DNA of 64,000 nt from Alligator mississippiensis (Eukaryota > Chordata > Crocodylia > Alligatoridae): positions 206,359,978 to 206,423,977 of the forward strand of contig NC_081828.1 of assembly GCF_030867095.1 (NCBI RefSeq), written 5' to 3'. Shown in pieces: positions 1-12,176 of the stretch; the first letter of the stretch is position 1; each line of letters starts with the position of its first letter. Both the position numbers and the translations under genes were made by a program. Below the pieces are notes generated by a model that saw nothing but the letters and a program-made list of their open reading frames with translations, did not search any database and was not told the origin of the DNA.

Positions 1-169
1 ACCCGCAGATACCGCCAGCGGTATCGGTGGCAAGAGGGGCGGGAGGTGGCAAGCGATGACCACCCACAGGCGCCACCGACAATGTCAGCAGCACCTTTTC
101 GTAGAGGATGCACCGCCATGTACAGGGGGTGCACGTGCACCCCCTACACATCACCAATGCCTTGCATTA
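1..169. other. GC-rich leader with a perfect 22-bp palindrome
   Basis: GC-rich sequence of uncertain origin upstream of the CR1 tail. Positions 124-145 form a perfect palindrome (half-site AGGGGGTGCAC). No gene is visible. It may be part of a DNA transposon or a CR1-associated GC-rich insertion. Confidence 0.4.
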
Positions 170-742
170 AATCTCTTTGTATCCCAAAGGATAACTAGAT
201 CTAATGGCCTCAAACTTCTAGAAGGCCAGTTCAGACTTGATATAAGGAAAAACTTCTTTACAGTCCAAATGCCCAAGGTCTGGAACAGACTCTCCCCAGA
301 GGTGGTGCAAGGACCTACTCTGGACTCATTCAAAAGGCATTTGGGTGTTTATCTTGCTGGGATCATTCAATCCCTGCAGACAAGAACCGACCCGAGCAGG
401 GTGTGGGGCCCAGGGCAAATCAGCCCATGTGGGGCCTCACCCCCTACCCGATCCCACATGCTCTGGACCAGAAGAAGCTGCCGCCACCATCAGGAGTGGC
501 GGTGTCGGTATCGGAAGAAGAGTGGGGCGAATGGCTGGATCCAAAGTCGGTGACGGCAGCGTGGAGTCACTGCAGCCACTCCACCCAGCTCCACAGGGCC
601 CCCCAAAGCACAGGGTCCAGGGTGGCTGCCCCAATTCCCACCCCACTAGGGATGGCCATGCCTACAGACTTCCTACCTCTGGCAGGGGGGCTGGACTCGA
701 TGATGTCACGAGGTCCCTTCCAGCCCCTAATGTCTATGAAAT
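170..742 (+). mobile_element. CR1 3' end, interrupted by a GC-rich insert
   Basis: 170-381 matches the CR1 C-terminal and 3' region ([20 protein letters not shown] reading and 'ttgctgggatcat'). 665-742 resumes with the CR1 tail (ctggcagggggctggactcg ... cccctaatgtctatgaaa). The 382-664 segment is GC-rich and foreign to CR1, and is flanked by CAGAC at 377-381 and 665-669. This fits an insertion with a 5-bp target duplication. Confidence 0.75.
382..664. mobile_element. GC-rich insert within CR1 tail, class unknown
   Basis: 283 bp separating the two halves of the CR1 3' end and flanked by direct CAGAC. No terminal inverted repeat or poly(A) tail is obvious. The long overlapping open frames across it come from high GC and low stop frequency and are not genes. 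Confidence 0.45.
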
Positions 743-3404
743 ACATAAATACTTTTTGCTATGGCTTTGCATCAACCTAATGACACAAAGCAAAGGCTGC
801 ACCTATCTGCCATTGGGGGCTGGATGCTCTGGTCATCCTTCAGAGCCCTGCATAGTCATGTGAAAGGCAACACTTTGAATTCCCCTAACACCTTTCTAGA
901 CCAAGAGTTCCTGCTCCATATAGGAAGGGAAATAGCAACTTAGGAGCCTCAATCCTCTCCTGTTACTACATGGGATAAGAGCCTAGAAGTAGCCTTGCTA
1001 AGGCATAAGCAGTGCTGCTGATGGCCTTCACTCACCTGCAGGGGTATGCAGTCTGGGCAGCATTAAGTCTCACCGAGTACCCAGTTGCATTAAATGTGCA
1101 CATTGCCAGACGCTGGTTGACTTCATGCTAATGAGTTTACAGCAGTTCATTGCCACTGGTGGCACAACTGCAAAAACAGTGAAACAAAACTCACTTATCA
1201 ATATTTCATCTACTCATTGAGACTGAAACATTGCATCGACAAGTCTTTTGCCAATACAGCAAGGAAAGAGCCCCATGCACTTATTGCATATACTGTCACT
1301 TATGGAGGTGACTGCAAGGCTACAGTCACTTTTTACCAGCTATACCATTGATTTTGGATACTCAATGGCAGGAAATGTAAACTGAACCAGATATATGGGC
1401 AGAGCCCTGGGCAGATAAGCCAGTGCTGACAGCATCAGTAGCAACAGTAACATCTCCCTGCTAGAAACACAGCCAAGAGTACAGGGCTGATTCTGAAGAG
1501 GATGAGCCAGAGCCCGCTGGCAGCTGCTGGGCACCAATGGGGAGGAAGGCTTTTAGAAGGGGGGGAAGGGAGGTTATGATTGGAATTAATGAATTGGGGT
1601 GGGATGTTGGGAGGGGATAGGTATGACTGGTAAGCAGATGGGCTGTGTTGCACAGAGCAGACACACTGATGGAAAGGGCTGTAGGAGGACAAGTGCAGAT
1701 GGGAGCTGGTAACCCAGGACTAAGCCTGTCATGCTGCGGGGAAAATAGGCCAGATAATTAATTTATTGGCATGCTCCCTTAGAAGGCAGAGGTGCAGGTA
1801 ATGGATTATGTATGGGATAGACTGTATGGAGCAAGTCCTACAGAGAAAAAGGAAGAAGCTAGAAAAGAACAAGATTTTGAGTCTGGGGGCACATCTACAT
1901 GAGCCATTAGTGAGCAGAATAAACTGAGGTGCTTATTGCTCTGCAGTTTCTTGCTCCCAGGAAGCTCCCAGGCATGCCTTTTACACACACACCCAGAGCG
2001 CAGCACATTGAGCTGGATCAGAGCAGTGGGAGCTAGCAGGGCACGTGGGGGGTCAGCCTGCCAGCCCGGGGCTGCTCCAGTCAGGATCAGCGTGCTGCGG
2101 GGGGGCTGGCTAGGGCACGAGGACACTTTAGCATGGGACTAATCAGCAGGAAAGTAAATTGTGATGTAAGAAAACAGTAGGGGAGTGAGATTTACTTAAA
2201 GCATTCCTGCTGCCCAGTTTTGAGAGAGGCGATACTGCAGCATGCCGTCGATAAATACTTCTTACTGGCGATGAGATACAGGTGTGTGTTAAAACCAGCA
2301 CTAGCATGTGGGAGGCAGCGCTGTGAGTTTTACCTGGCTTTACCTTCAGAGGTGCCAAGCAGTAGATTTCTTCTGGCTGCCAATGGGATAACTCCTGATG
2401 TTAAGAGCCTTTGGATCAAGCCGACCCCACTTGTCATTACGCTACTAGATTAGACGGGCAGAGGTTGTCTGGGCAGACGAGGTTATTCGGCAGACATGGA
2501 CTTATCCTGTATCCTGGGCCTATCCCTTAACATGGGGACACTGGGATCTCCAGAGGGAGATCCACAGCTTGTGCTGTGACAGCTGGAGCAAAAAGAGCTG
2601 GGATGCCTAACCTCTGCAGATTGCAAGGCTGTGCAACATGCAGTAACCAATGACTTCCATTGCTCCTAATGGGGGTGAAGGGGGCTTAGGAGACTCACTC
2701 AGGTGACAAGGGAAGCAGGTGCAGCTTTCTGTGACGGAGGCAGCCTACCTTATGCCAGGAAGGTAAGACTCCAAGACTAGTCATGGGCTGAGCTTATTTA
2801 TCTTGCTCTTCAAAAAGCTAAGCCCCAATAAGGGGATGAATTTGCCTAGACTTGTCTGTGGAGCCTATTGGGAAAAGCCACTGCTCAGAGCCTCCTTTTA
2901 TTATGTTAAATAATGCCTCTTCCTTCCTGGTATGTACACTGTTGTATTATCAGACTGTCATAGAGACAAACTGTACACATTTGGCTCTTAACTTTGCCTC
3001 GTACATCATCCCCTCCAGGCCATTATTATTTTCTGGGCTGGGCTCTGAACTCCAGCCAGTTTATCAATATCTCACTGGTTATGAGGTGTCCAGAACAGAC
3101 CACAAAGCTTTCGGCACACTAATGCTGCAGAAAAAGAGGTTATTGGCACTTCACCCTATGACATGACACCAGTGTGTTTCCTGACCCAAGTAGCACAAAC
3201 TTTATTAAACGGCCTGCTTCTAGCTCATTGTGGCTGTGTTATCCTCTCTAAACCCCTGTCAGCAGTAATCTTTCCACTTCTCCTTTCCACTGCCTCTGGC
3301 TCTGGGTTTTTCATTAGTTTACTACCCATCTCTTTCACTAACAAAACCAGCAATGTGTGTTTCTCCACAGTAATGACATCATTATTCCACCCATCTTTTA
3401 ATTG
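743..3404. other. Non-coding, mostly unique sequence
   Basis: No exon, RNA gene or complete transposon recognised. Short open frames here show no family resemblance. Confidence 0.5.
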
Positions 3405-3412
3405 CTCTAGAT

Positions 3413-3799
3413 CAGCAGTTCTCAACTGGAGAACTGTGGCCCCCTGGGAGGCTGCCAGCAGGTCTCAGGGGGTCCGCCCAGCCCGGTCTGGCATGGGAAG
3501 GAGCCGCTTCGGTCCCCTGGGGCTAAGGTGAATCCCAAGGAAGGGGAGGGGGTGGGCACGTCTCCCGTCCAGCCCTACAGCCTCCATCTTGCAGGTGGCG
3601 TGTATGCCGGGGGGGAGGCTCCGCACTGCTGCTGCTCAGGTGAGTAGGGCCCTGGGGCTCCCTGCCACCGAACCCTGCCTACTACACCCGGGGCTGTGCA
3701 GGCAGGGCTGGGAGCCAGGCAGTTGTGGCACAGGTGGGCCGTGGAGTTTTTATAGCATGCTGGGGGGGGCCTCAGGAAGGAAAAGGTTGAGAACCCTGG
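3413..3799. mobile_element. hAT MITE, copy A of a tandem pair
   Basis: 387 bp from CAGCAGTTCTCAAC to GTTGAGAACCCTGG; the reverse complement of the right end, CCAGGGTTCTCAAC, mirrors the left. It is flanked by 8-bp CTCTAGAT at 3405-3412 and 3800-3807, matching the nTCTAGAn target preference known for Charlie/Buster-type hATs. The interior is GC-rich and non-coding. Its right target copy is the left target copy of the next element. Confidence 0.85.
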
Positions 3800-3807
3800 C
3801 TCTAGAT

Positions 3808-4042
3808 CAGAGGGTTACAAACTGTGGTCCGTGGACCACCACTGGTCCACGAGCTCCACTAAGGTGGTCCGCAGAAAGGCTGCGGAACAATCGAGAGTAC
3901 CTGTACTTGTAAGGTAGGACTACTGATATTAATATATGAGTTGTGCACTTTGATTTGTAGAGCCAAGAAAAAGTTTAAGTGGTCCACCGAGACCCTCAGC
4001 AATTTTCAAATGGTCCATGAAGAAAAAGTTTGAGAACCACTG
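3808..4042. mobile_element. hAT MITE, copy B of a tandem pair
   Basis: 235 bp from CAGAGGGTTACAAACTGTGG to AAAGTTTGAGAACCACTG, with clear but imperfect terminal inverted repeats. It is flanked by CTCTAGAT at 3800-3807 and 4043-4050. The internal sequence ('ggtccgtggaccaccactgg') differs from copy A, so it belongs to a different hAT subfamily inserted at the same target. Confidence 0.88.
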
Positions 4043-4050
4043 CTCTAGAT

Positions 4051-4893
4051 CATCTTCGCATTATCCCACCAGCTTGGACTTTTCACATCACTTGAATATC
4101 ACAGTTTATCTGGGCAGGAGTCTGCAGCCTATCACTGAGGCAAAGGTGGCCATGACAGTTTTTCAGGGCCCTGGTAAGCTCCTCCACCGCACTGCATACT
4201 TTGCTATTATTTGTCAAGACCCTTAGCATGCAGTCCTCTCCCAGATTTGCAATCCATGTAAGAACATTTGCAACACACAAACCAATTTGTATTCATGTTG
4301 AAATTACAACTTATAGACATTCAATGCACTACGTATCCAGGCACTGCACACAAAACAACGGCTTCCTCAGCTAACGTTACAATCTTACTGCAGCAATCTG
4401 CTTGATTTGGAAAGAATTGCTCCATACTAGTCCATGGAGGTACAGTACTACATTCTGTTGTTTGTCCTATTCCATTCTCTCCAAGGGCTAGATAGTCACC
4501 GACCTTAATCAACAGGCCAAGAGGAATAAGGACTCCTAGTTCAGATTGTGACACCAGCTGCAGGAGAAGAAAGCTTCATCCACTGCTGCCCCCAGAGGAC
4601 ATGGGCATAAAGTGAGCAGAAGAAATGGGCAGTGGGAAGAGCCCTGATTTCTCCCTTCATATTCACCAGGCAGGTCTTATGTAATATGCGGGAAGAAATA
4701 AATGGTGTAGAGAAAAGGAATGAAGTAACCCAGGGTTAGATTTATCAAGGTGCCTAACGATGGAAATAGACCCTGAGTGGAATTTACCCAAAGTGCCTAA
4801 ATGAGCCAAAAACTCGCAATGCTGCTCAATGAGAATAAGGCACTTATACTACTAGGCACTGGGTAGATCCCACTTGGGACCTGTCTGTCTATT
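4051..4893. other. Non-coding sequence, possible repeat relic at the end
   Basis: No gene seen. About 4735-4880 ('aggtgcctaacgatggaaatagacc', 'aaggcacttatac') resembles a dispersed sauropsid repeat style, with no definable boundaries. Confidence 0.4.
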
Positions 4894-6445
4894 AGGGCTG
4901 TGCAAAAAGGCTATGTTTCATTTTGGTTTTGGATTCAGCAGTTTCAGAGGACAGTGATTTGTTTCGGTGTTCTGGATCAACGTTGCGTTTTGATTTGGCC
5001 ACATCCGTTTCGGAGCTTCAACTCTATTTTGGAGATTCAGATCAGCCGGGAAGAGGCAGGCACAGCCAGGCGGCTGCAGGTTCTCCCGTGGCTCCTCTGG
5101 CTGTGCCTGCCTCTGTCCGGGCAGGGGGAGCCACAGGAGAAGCCCCCATGACTGCCCTGCCTGGCCCAGCCTCCCAGCACTTTAAATAAAAAAATTTTAA
5201 AAGTCCCACACTCACCGGCTGCAGCAGCACTGATTGGGGCCTCTGGGTACTCGTGACAGAGCCCCCGCATGCAGTGCAGGGCAGTAGGGATCATACCCCC
5301 AACCTCCGCCTGGCACCCATGTGATCATGCAGGTGCAGCAAAGCTTGGCAGGGCACTGCACTACTGTCTGGGATCTGGGGTGGCTCCATGTGTCAGCTGG
5401 ATCCTGGCACCACTCGGCTACAGTGGCCTCAGCTCCCAGGCAGCATACAGCACCCTGCCAAGCCACATTGAACCCGCGCCGTGAAACAGCTGCCATGCGG
5501 GTGCCAGGCGGGGGGGTGATCACCACTGCCCCCACTGTCCCGCGCTGCATGGGGGGTGCTCTGCCATGAGTTCCCAGAGGCCCCAGTCACCACTGCTGCA
5601 GCTGGTGAGTTGGGATCTTTTTTTCTTTTTCTTTTTTTTAAAGCCCCGCACTCACCAGCTGCAGCAGCAGTATTTGGGGCTTCTGAGGGCTCATGGCAGA
5701 GCCCCCCCATGCAGCACAGGGCAGCAGGGATCGCCCCCTCCCCTGACACCCACACAGCAACTGTCGCATCACGCAGGTGCAGTGCAGGTCGGCAGGGTGC
5801 TGCACATTGTCTGGGAGCTGGGGCTGCTGGGGCTGGGCAGTGTTGGGCTCCAGCTGACAGGTGGAGCCACCCCAGCTTCCATTCAGCATGCAGTGCCTTG
5901 CCGAGCCACGCTGCACCCATGCGATGCGACAGCTGCCGCACAGGTGCCAAGCGGGGGGGGTGATCTCCGCTGTCTCTCACTGCCCCGTGCTGCACAGGGG
6001 GGGGGCTCTGCCACGAGCCCTCAGAGGCCCTGATCCCCACTGCTACAGCCACTGAGTACAGGGCTTCTTTTTTTTTTTTAAGTGCTGGGAGGTTGGGACT
6101 TGGCAGGGCAGCCATGAGGGCTTCTCCCGTGGCTCTTCCGGCTGTGCCTGCCTCTCCCTGGGTGGGGGGAGCCATGGGAGAAGCCCCCATGGCTGCCCTG
6201 CCCATCCCTATTCCTCGCCCAGCCCCAGCCTCCTAGCACTTTAAAAGGAGGGCTATGGGACTGTGCGGGACTATTCCCAGGGGTACCTCCGAAACACCCA
6301 AAACTTCCGAAACATTTCGGACAGTTTCATTTAATTTCAGAGATGTTTTGGAGCCTTCCATTTTGTTTCAGATTCAGTGTTTCAGGTGCCAAAAAGGGCC
6401 AAAACACCTCCGAAATGAAACAGCTGCCAAAATTTAGCACAGCTC
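4894..6445. mobile_element. Large inverted-repeat element (family A), 1.55 kb
   Basis: The left terminus AGGGCTGTGCAAAAAGG...TTTCATTTTGG mirrors the reverse complement of the right terminus, AGAGCTGTGCTAAATTTTGG...GTTTCATTTCGG. The AT-rich ends (4894-5040, 6290-6445) enclose a GC-rich core built from about 110-bp units in alternating orientation: near 5185-5300 and 5630-5740 in one sense, 5513-5640 and 5955-6095 in the other. Termini and core are shared with the element at 39501-40367. A 258-codon minus-strand frame across the core reads as low-complexity Ala/Gly/Pro/Ser and is not a gene. A target duplication was not resolved. Confidence 0.7.
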
Positions 6446-8529
6446 TATTGCCAATTCCCTACAGGGAGAAGAAGAGAAATTGTTACAGTCCTAATTTGTT
6501 TCTGTCTGGTCCTGGGCCAGCTTCTTCCTCAAGATGGACTGAAAAGGTGCAGTCCAACGTATAATGGTTTCTCAACATTCATTAACTCTAAACAGATTGA
6601 AAGTGTGCTTTAAACTTATACCACAGACTTACTTAACACATGATTAAGGAACTAAAAAGGAAACTGCTGTAACAAGCATTTTTTCCTGCTAAGACTTCTA
6701 TATGGAAATAATTGATAAGATGTCAAGTTTTTCCTTTAACACATTTATCTTCACTATGCAGTAAGATCATCTTGAATAACTAATCCACCACCCCAGGCAA
6801 AGCAATTATTTATTTTAGCATTTGCATTTAAACAAAATGATATTAAAATTCATGATGCCATGATATGTAATCCAATAACCTAAGGTAATGTAATTCTAGT
6901 CAGTGTAGCAATCCATCCCACAAATAATCTGACCATATATGACCAGCATAATTTATAGCCAGTTTTATTGTATTTACAGTTTTAATACAACTAAGGTCAG
7001 CAATGAAAATAAAAACATGCTTTTGGCTTTAAATCAATGATTAAATAAACCTCAAGCTCTCTGGCCAAAATTTCAGTCTATTGAATATATCAGCTTTTTT
7101 ATATCATAAAAGTTTCTGCCTGTTTACAGAAACACCCCAGAAGGAATCTCTGACAACTCTTTAAGGGAATGCTACACTGTTGAACTTTAATTAGTAGTGA
7201 AATATAATCCCTGGCAAATCAAGCAGGACTACAGTTTCTTCTTGTAGAATCTCAAATCAATATCTTGCTACTCTCGGTGAGCAAGTCATTCCTATTTATT
7301 GTTTAATTGCATGCATCTGTTTAATTTTAAGCACCTGGGACTCCAAACCAGTAGACAGAAAGGGCATTTGGTAAATGATTATGTTGTGCCTTTGCAGGAC
7401 TGGCATCTCCTACCCCCGGCACTCAGGGAATCCGTAAGGGAGACTCATCTCTCGCCCATCAGTCTAAATGCAGAGCAATTCTACAGACTCCAGTGAGGTC
7501 ATTTATGCCAATCTAGACATAAAAATGCAACCAGCAGAGACTAGATATTGCACATGGTAGTGACTGCAGCTATTTAAAGGGGTACAAGCACTGCAAGTTT
7601 TTCCCCAGATTATGTGAACAGGCCACCACCAGGGGAGGTGCAGAAAGGAAGTCAGCTGTTCTTCCCCAGACATCTTTCCTATACACAAGGCAGCCAGTTC
7701 AAAGTTGCAATGGGGCTATTTCCATGTGCAATTACGTAGCTTTTGGGAGTGACCTCTCCAAAGCTTTCACCCAGTCTCTGAAGACTGGAATCTAAAAACC
7801 AATTGGTAACTTTCTTTCTTACAATGTGCATCTCTCCCAAAGCCCATTGAAATCAGTGGAAAGAACTCCATCAACTCAAGGGGCTTCAGATCAGGAACTA
7901 CGTCTTTTGAAAGATGCCAGCATACTGTACCACAATTAGAAGAAAAATTAACACACACAGCACCGCCATGAGGGGAAGGTGCCAGTCGCACAACCCTGAA
8001 AAAGCAAGTCCTCTATGTGCCATTCTATGGGTGTAAACTGGAACCCACAGAAGGGGAATAGAAGTCTTTTGCTACTTCATGGAAGATCCACAGACCAAGA
8101 GTTTTTCTGTCTGTGTGTCTATAGCCACCAAGCACCATGGGCAGATGTACCAGTAGTCAAATGCCAACTATTATAGTCAGGTAGTATGAATAATACTGGG
8201 GGGAAACACTTGAAACAAACTAGTTAAACATCATGGCCCAACCTAGGAATGAATTCAGGGCAATCCAAGGAAACAAAAATCTCAGAGTAGGGGGTTAGAG
8301 TAGATGTCCCTTCCAGCCCGATCCCTCCATGTTTCTATCTGGGCCTTCCCTTCCCCACATGGGACGTGGGCAAGTACTTCCATTCACAATGTGGTTACAG
8401 TCCCTTCTCAGACAGCAGGGAAGTTTGCAGACCCAAGTCCACACAATCCTACTGAGCATCATAAACACTGGACAAAACTCTCATGAAGATTTTGGAAGTC
8501 TTCAGTTCCTCTTGAACCTATAAGTATAT
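6446..8529. other. AT-rich unique non-coding sequence
   Basis: No gene recognised. 8288-8340 ('gagtagatgtcccttccagc') looks like an isolated CR1 3' scrap. The AT-rich 6700-7200 segment has low repeat content. Confidence 0.45.
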
Positions 8530-8855
8530 CAGGGGCGTACATCAGGGCCTGGGGAAGCATATGTTCACCAAGGCCCCCCAGGAGAGGACAAGAAATAATG
8601 GGCACAAGCTGATTGAAGATTGCTTCAGGCTAGACATACGGAAAAAACTTCTCTACAAGTCGAGTGCCAAGGGTTTGGAACAGGCTCCCCCCAGAGGTGC
8701 TAGAGTCACCGACCCCGGTGATCTTCAAAAAGTGTCTTGATGCCCATCTTGCTGGGGTCATCTAATCCCAGCAGTCTTTCCTGCCCAAGTGCAGGGTACT
8801 GGACCCAGTGATCTGTAAGGTCCCTTCCAGCCCCTAACAACTATGAAACTATTCT
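8530..8855 (+). mobile_element. CR1 3' end fragment
   Basis: Diverged plus-strand CR1 tail: 'aataatgggcacaagctgat', 'gggtttggaacaggctcc', 'ggaccc agtgatct', ending 'cccctaacaactatgaaact'. It is 5'-truncated, about 325 bp, with frameshifts. Confidence 0.8.
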
Positions 8856-10440
8856 GATGATAATCCATCTTGTTATTTTTAGGGCTCAGTGCAAGATGCA
8901 TTGTATTCTCTTAACTATTGTCATTGGTTCCTACCCCTTTCACCACTCCCGAGCCACCCCAGACAACTGATGGAATAGACCCTGACATGCTTTCCTTTAA
9001 AAAAGTTATACTGGCTGAAACAAGGTGGGAGGAAAGATTTATTCCCTGATTAGCAGATCTCAATTAAATTGCATCACCAGTATCCAGATACTACAATGGC
9101 AGGGATCTTGGAAATGTGTGCAACCAATAGGAAGATGAAAATTGCCCCACCAAATCAGACCCAGAATCCACCCAGTTTTGGAGCGTGTTTCTGGTAGCAG
9201 TAAGTGCTATAGCGAGTGTAGGAAACCTCATAGCAGATAATTATGGAATAATGTGTTTGGGGGCAGGGGGAGATTTTTAAAAGCCCCACTCAGGGGTTGA
9301 TTCTTGCATAAAGGATTTATATCCTGTATCACACACAAAACACTAAAAGAACATGATCAAGATGCAAAGCTAAGTTCTCAAAATTAAAAACTGCCAAAAT
9401 TATTACTGGCTGCATAACAAGTTCACTCCTTCCTGCTCCTCATTAAATCTGTCTTTCTTCCCACCTTTAGCCTACACTTGCCTGGGCCCTTTCCCACATC
9501 TTCTCTACCCATATTTCCTATTCCCAGTAGCTCCCAGTTCCAGTCCCTGGACTCCTCACCCATTCTCAGTGACCTCTCCCAACTCTGGTTTCTTTCCCAA
9601 CTCTTTCCCAATTCATTCCCAATTCTCCCCTGGTACCCAGGCTCCTTAGCAGATCTGCCCCTACTCCTCACAACTTATTTCCCTTTTCCCTATTAATTCC
9701 CATTTACCAATTTCAGGTCTCCTCCTGCCTCCTGATCTGATCTCACCCCAAACTCCTGCTTCTTTTCCTGGCTTCTAGCCCCTGGCTCCTTGTCTAGCTA
9801 GTTCACAACTTCCCCATGCTCCAGATCTCAGCCTATGTTTCCCTTCACCTGCCACTCTCCAGGCTCAGTCAACCCCCCATGCAGTTCCTTCTCCCAGGTC
9901 ATTCTCCTTCTCTGTACTCCCTGGCATCAATAAGGAAAGGTCAGTGACAGCACAGGAGAGACCAGCTTTTATTCTCAGGGCCTGGCCCAGTCCATGATAA
10001 CCTGGAGTCCCCAACACAGGAAAGGTAGTGCTAGTTCCAGACTGGAGCATGTACCGCATAGATGGCATCCACCGTGCTGCTCGGGGCTGCCCCTAAGTCC
10101 ATAGTGACAGACTGTGTGGGTAGCTGACCCCCAGTGGCAGTCCAACCCATTCCCATAAGCAATAATGACCTGAATTCAGAGCATTCCCCCCCAATGTCAT
10201 GTTTCTGCCTCTAATGGGAACTAAGCACAGAAGGAGACATAACAGTAGTCGGACTAACTTCTAGAAGGGTTCTGTTTCTGGAGAAACATTGGTTTCCAGA
10301 GGCATTCAACATAAGGCAGAAACCCCACATGGAAAGCTGCAGTCCAGTTAAAGTTTGGGAAAGCTTAGAAATCACAGTCTTATGGGAAGTGTCAGGCAGC
10401 TTTAACAGGCAATGTTACCCACCTTGCCTATAAGATACTT
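8856..10440. other. Unique DNA with a pyrimidine-rich tract
   Basis: No gene seen. 9425-9860 on the plus strand is strongly C/T-biased with short repeated words (ttcccaa, tctccc), a low-complexity tract that explains the open frames there. Confidence 0.5.
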
Positions 10441-10790
10441 GGTACTCTATTTAATTTGCCTGTAGATGTTCTTGTTATAGATATGACTACCTAATCCTTT
10501 TTTGAATCCTATGAACATCCTAGGTTCAATGACATCCGAAGGCAACAGAACTCACAAGATAAATATCTATCATGTTAAAATTGCTCTCTTGCATCAGGTT
10601 CAAACATGTTCCCTTTTACATGGTTGGGTATCCCATGTTCGTGTACTATGAGGAAGGATAAAAACTTGTTGCATGAGCAGGGCTCACAACAACTGTTCTC
10701 ATCTATTAGTCTGAAGAAACTCCAGGGACGGCTTTCAACAGTACTCAGCACAATACTGGTGTTTGATCTCTCCTGATATTGGAAGAAATG
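10440..10790 (-). mobile_element. Old CR1 fragment
   Basis: Minus-strand CR1-like sequence of an ancient subfamily, recognised by phrases such as 'cctttttt gaatcctatgaac', 'caacagaactcacaagata' and 'ctcatctattagtctgaaga'. Highly degenerate, boundaries approximate. Confidence 0.5.
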
Positions 10791-11821
10791 TCACAGATCT
10801 TGCTTCTAAACCTTAACCTCTTAAAATAATAAACTCTTATCTTTCTGCTTTATTGGCTGTTTCTTACAGCCTCAGATTCTTTGACTCAGGGCAATATCTC
10901 CCCATAAAACTTCCTGTTTCAGTTGAAATTGCATTTGTTCCTGTATTTTACATTTTATTCTTTGTCTATCAAGCTATTTTTATCTACCTGGCTTGTTTGA
11001 CTTATGTTTTACAGCTCTGCTTTGCACTTAACCAATTAATCTGCACTACAACCATTTTCCTGTCATTGTTGGTTTGTTCTCTTTATTTGTTACAACTTTC
11101 AATCTTTCCACTTGATCCGGTATAATTCCCTTGTAAAAATACTTGTCCAGTAGATGATCTAAAACAGTAACAAACCAAGGCCCCTCAAGACATGATTTTC
11201 AGAGGTGCTGAGTACACGTAATTCCAAGTGAAATCAATAGGTAATTGTGTGCCTGGGAAAGGATTTAAGTCCCACTTGCATCCATGACAATCCTGATAGG
11301 CATCACCAATAGCAGAACATCGTTCAGAACAACCAGGTTCCTGTGACACAAAGAAGGTACAATCTCTGGCTACACAGGGTAAATGTAAAGAGCCAGCATA
11401 GATCCATAAAGCCAGTACTAAACCATCTTAAGGCCAGTATAGCTGGAGACTTAGCCATCTAGACAATCTTCCCCAGGCGTAGTTCAAATAGAGCCCTGCA
11501 GAAAAGTGATAAAACTGTCCATCCCCACCACAGATGCAGAAAACCCAGGGCAACCATTCTCACAAAGACTGCTTTTAGCAGCTCGTAGACATGGACACTC
11601 CCAAGGGTTGATTTGCTAGCACAAGGAGATTTCCTGCAATTCCTTGTATCACATTTACTAGAAATGGCTCCATCTTTACTCCACACTCCTTCCAGGAAAC
11701 TTTCCTTTCTCCAGCATATCCCAGCAGTCTCTCTCTCTTGTTATCTCTTTCTCCAAGAAATGACCAATGTATTCTCTCCAGTTAGAAATGCAAAGGCTGT
11801 AGCATATCTGCCCGTTAGACA
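10791..11821. other. Unique non-coding sequence
   Basis: No exon or complete element recognised. A hydrophobic 90-codon open frame at 10853-11125 comes from T-rich sequence. 11190-11280 may be a repeat relic ('caggtgctgagtacacgtaa' style). Confidence 0.4.
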
Positions 11822-12176
11822 AACGTTTCACAGGCTGATACATTTTAAGGCCAGAAGGGAACATTATGATCATTTAGTGTGACAGCCTGCACATGACACA
11901 GGGCATAGCTTTTCACCTGCCAGTTCCAGCACTGAGCCCATAACTTCTATTTTAGCCAATGCATACATTTCAGAAAGCAATCCAGTCCCAACTGAGTTAT
12001 GAAATAATGGAAAATCCCCCTCCCCCCCCCCCCCCCTATTTTTAGACACAGACTTCCAGTGGCTATCATCCTCACTGTCAAAATGTCCTTTGTATTCCTA
12101 GCCTGAATTTGTCCAGCTTGAACAAGATCTCGGCATGATTTTATCTGCCACATAAAGAGTTCCCTGCTATCACTAC
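11822..12176 (-). mobile_element. Old CR1 fragment with a poly-C run
   Basis: Minus-strand CR1 tail beginning near 'cattttaaggccagaaggga', then 'gagcccataacttct', 'ctcactgtcaaaatg' and 'ttccctgctatca'. A homopolymer of 15 C (12022-12036) lies inside it. Degenerate and non-coding. Confidence 0.65.

Larger units (their letters stand above)
3405..4050. repeat. Three copies of the 8-bp hAT target CTCTAGAT
   Basis: CTCTAGAT occurs at 3405-3412, 3800-3807 and 4043-4050, bracketing two back-to-back hAT elements. One original site, duplicated by the first insertion and duplicated again when the second element entered one copy, explains the arrangement. Confidence 0.85.

Noticed and set aside
5429..6205. 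258-codon minus-strand open frame
   Set aside because: It spans the repeated GC-rich core of an inverted-repeat element; the translation simply repeats the unit structure and has no domain.
10853..11125. 90-codon hydrophobic open frame suggesting a small membrane protein
   Set aside because: T-rich sequence yields Phe/Leu/Ile codons by composition; no splice context, Kozak context or family likeness.
12022..12036. Poly-C run as a regulatory i-motif or G-quadruplex
   Set aside because: It is an uninterrupted homopolymer inside a decayed CR1, better explained by slippage.
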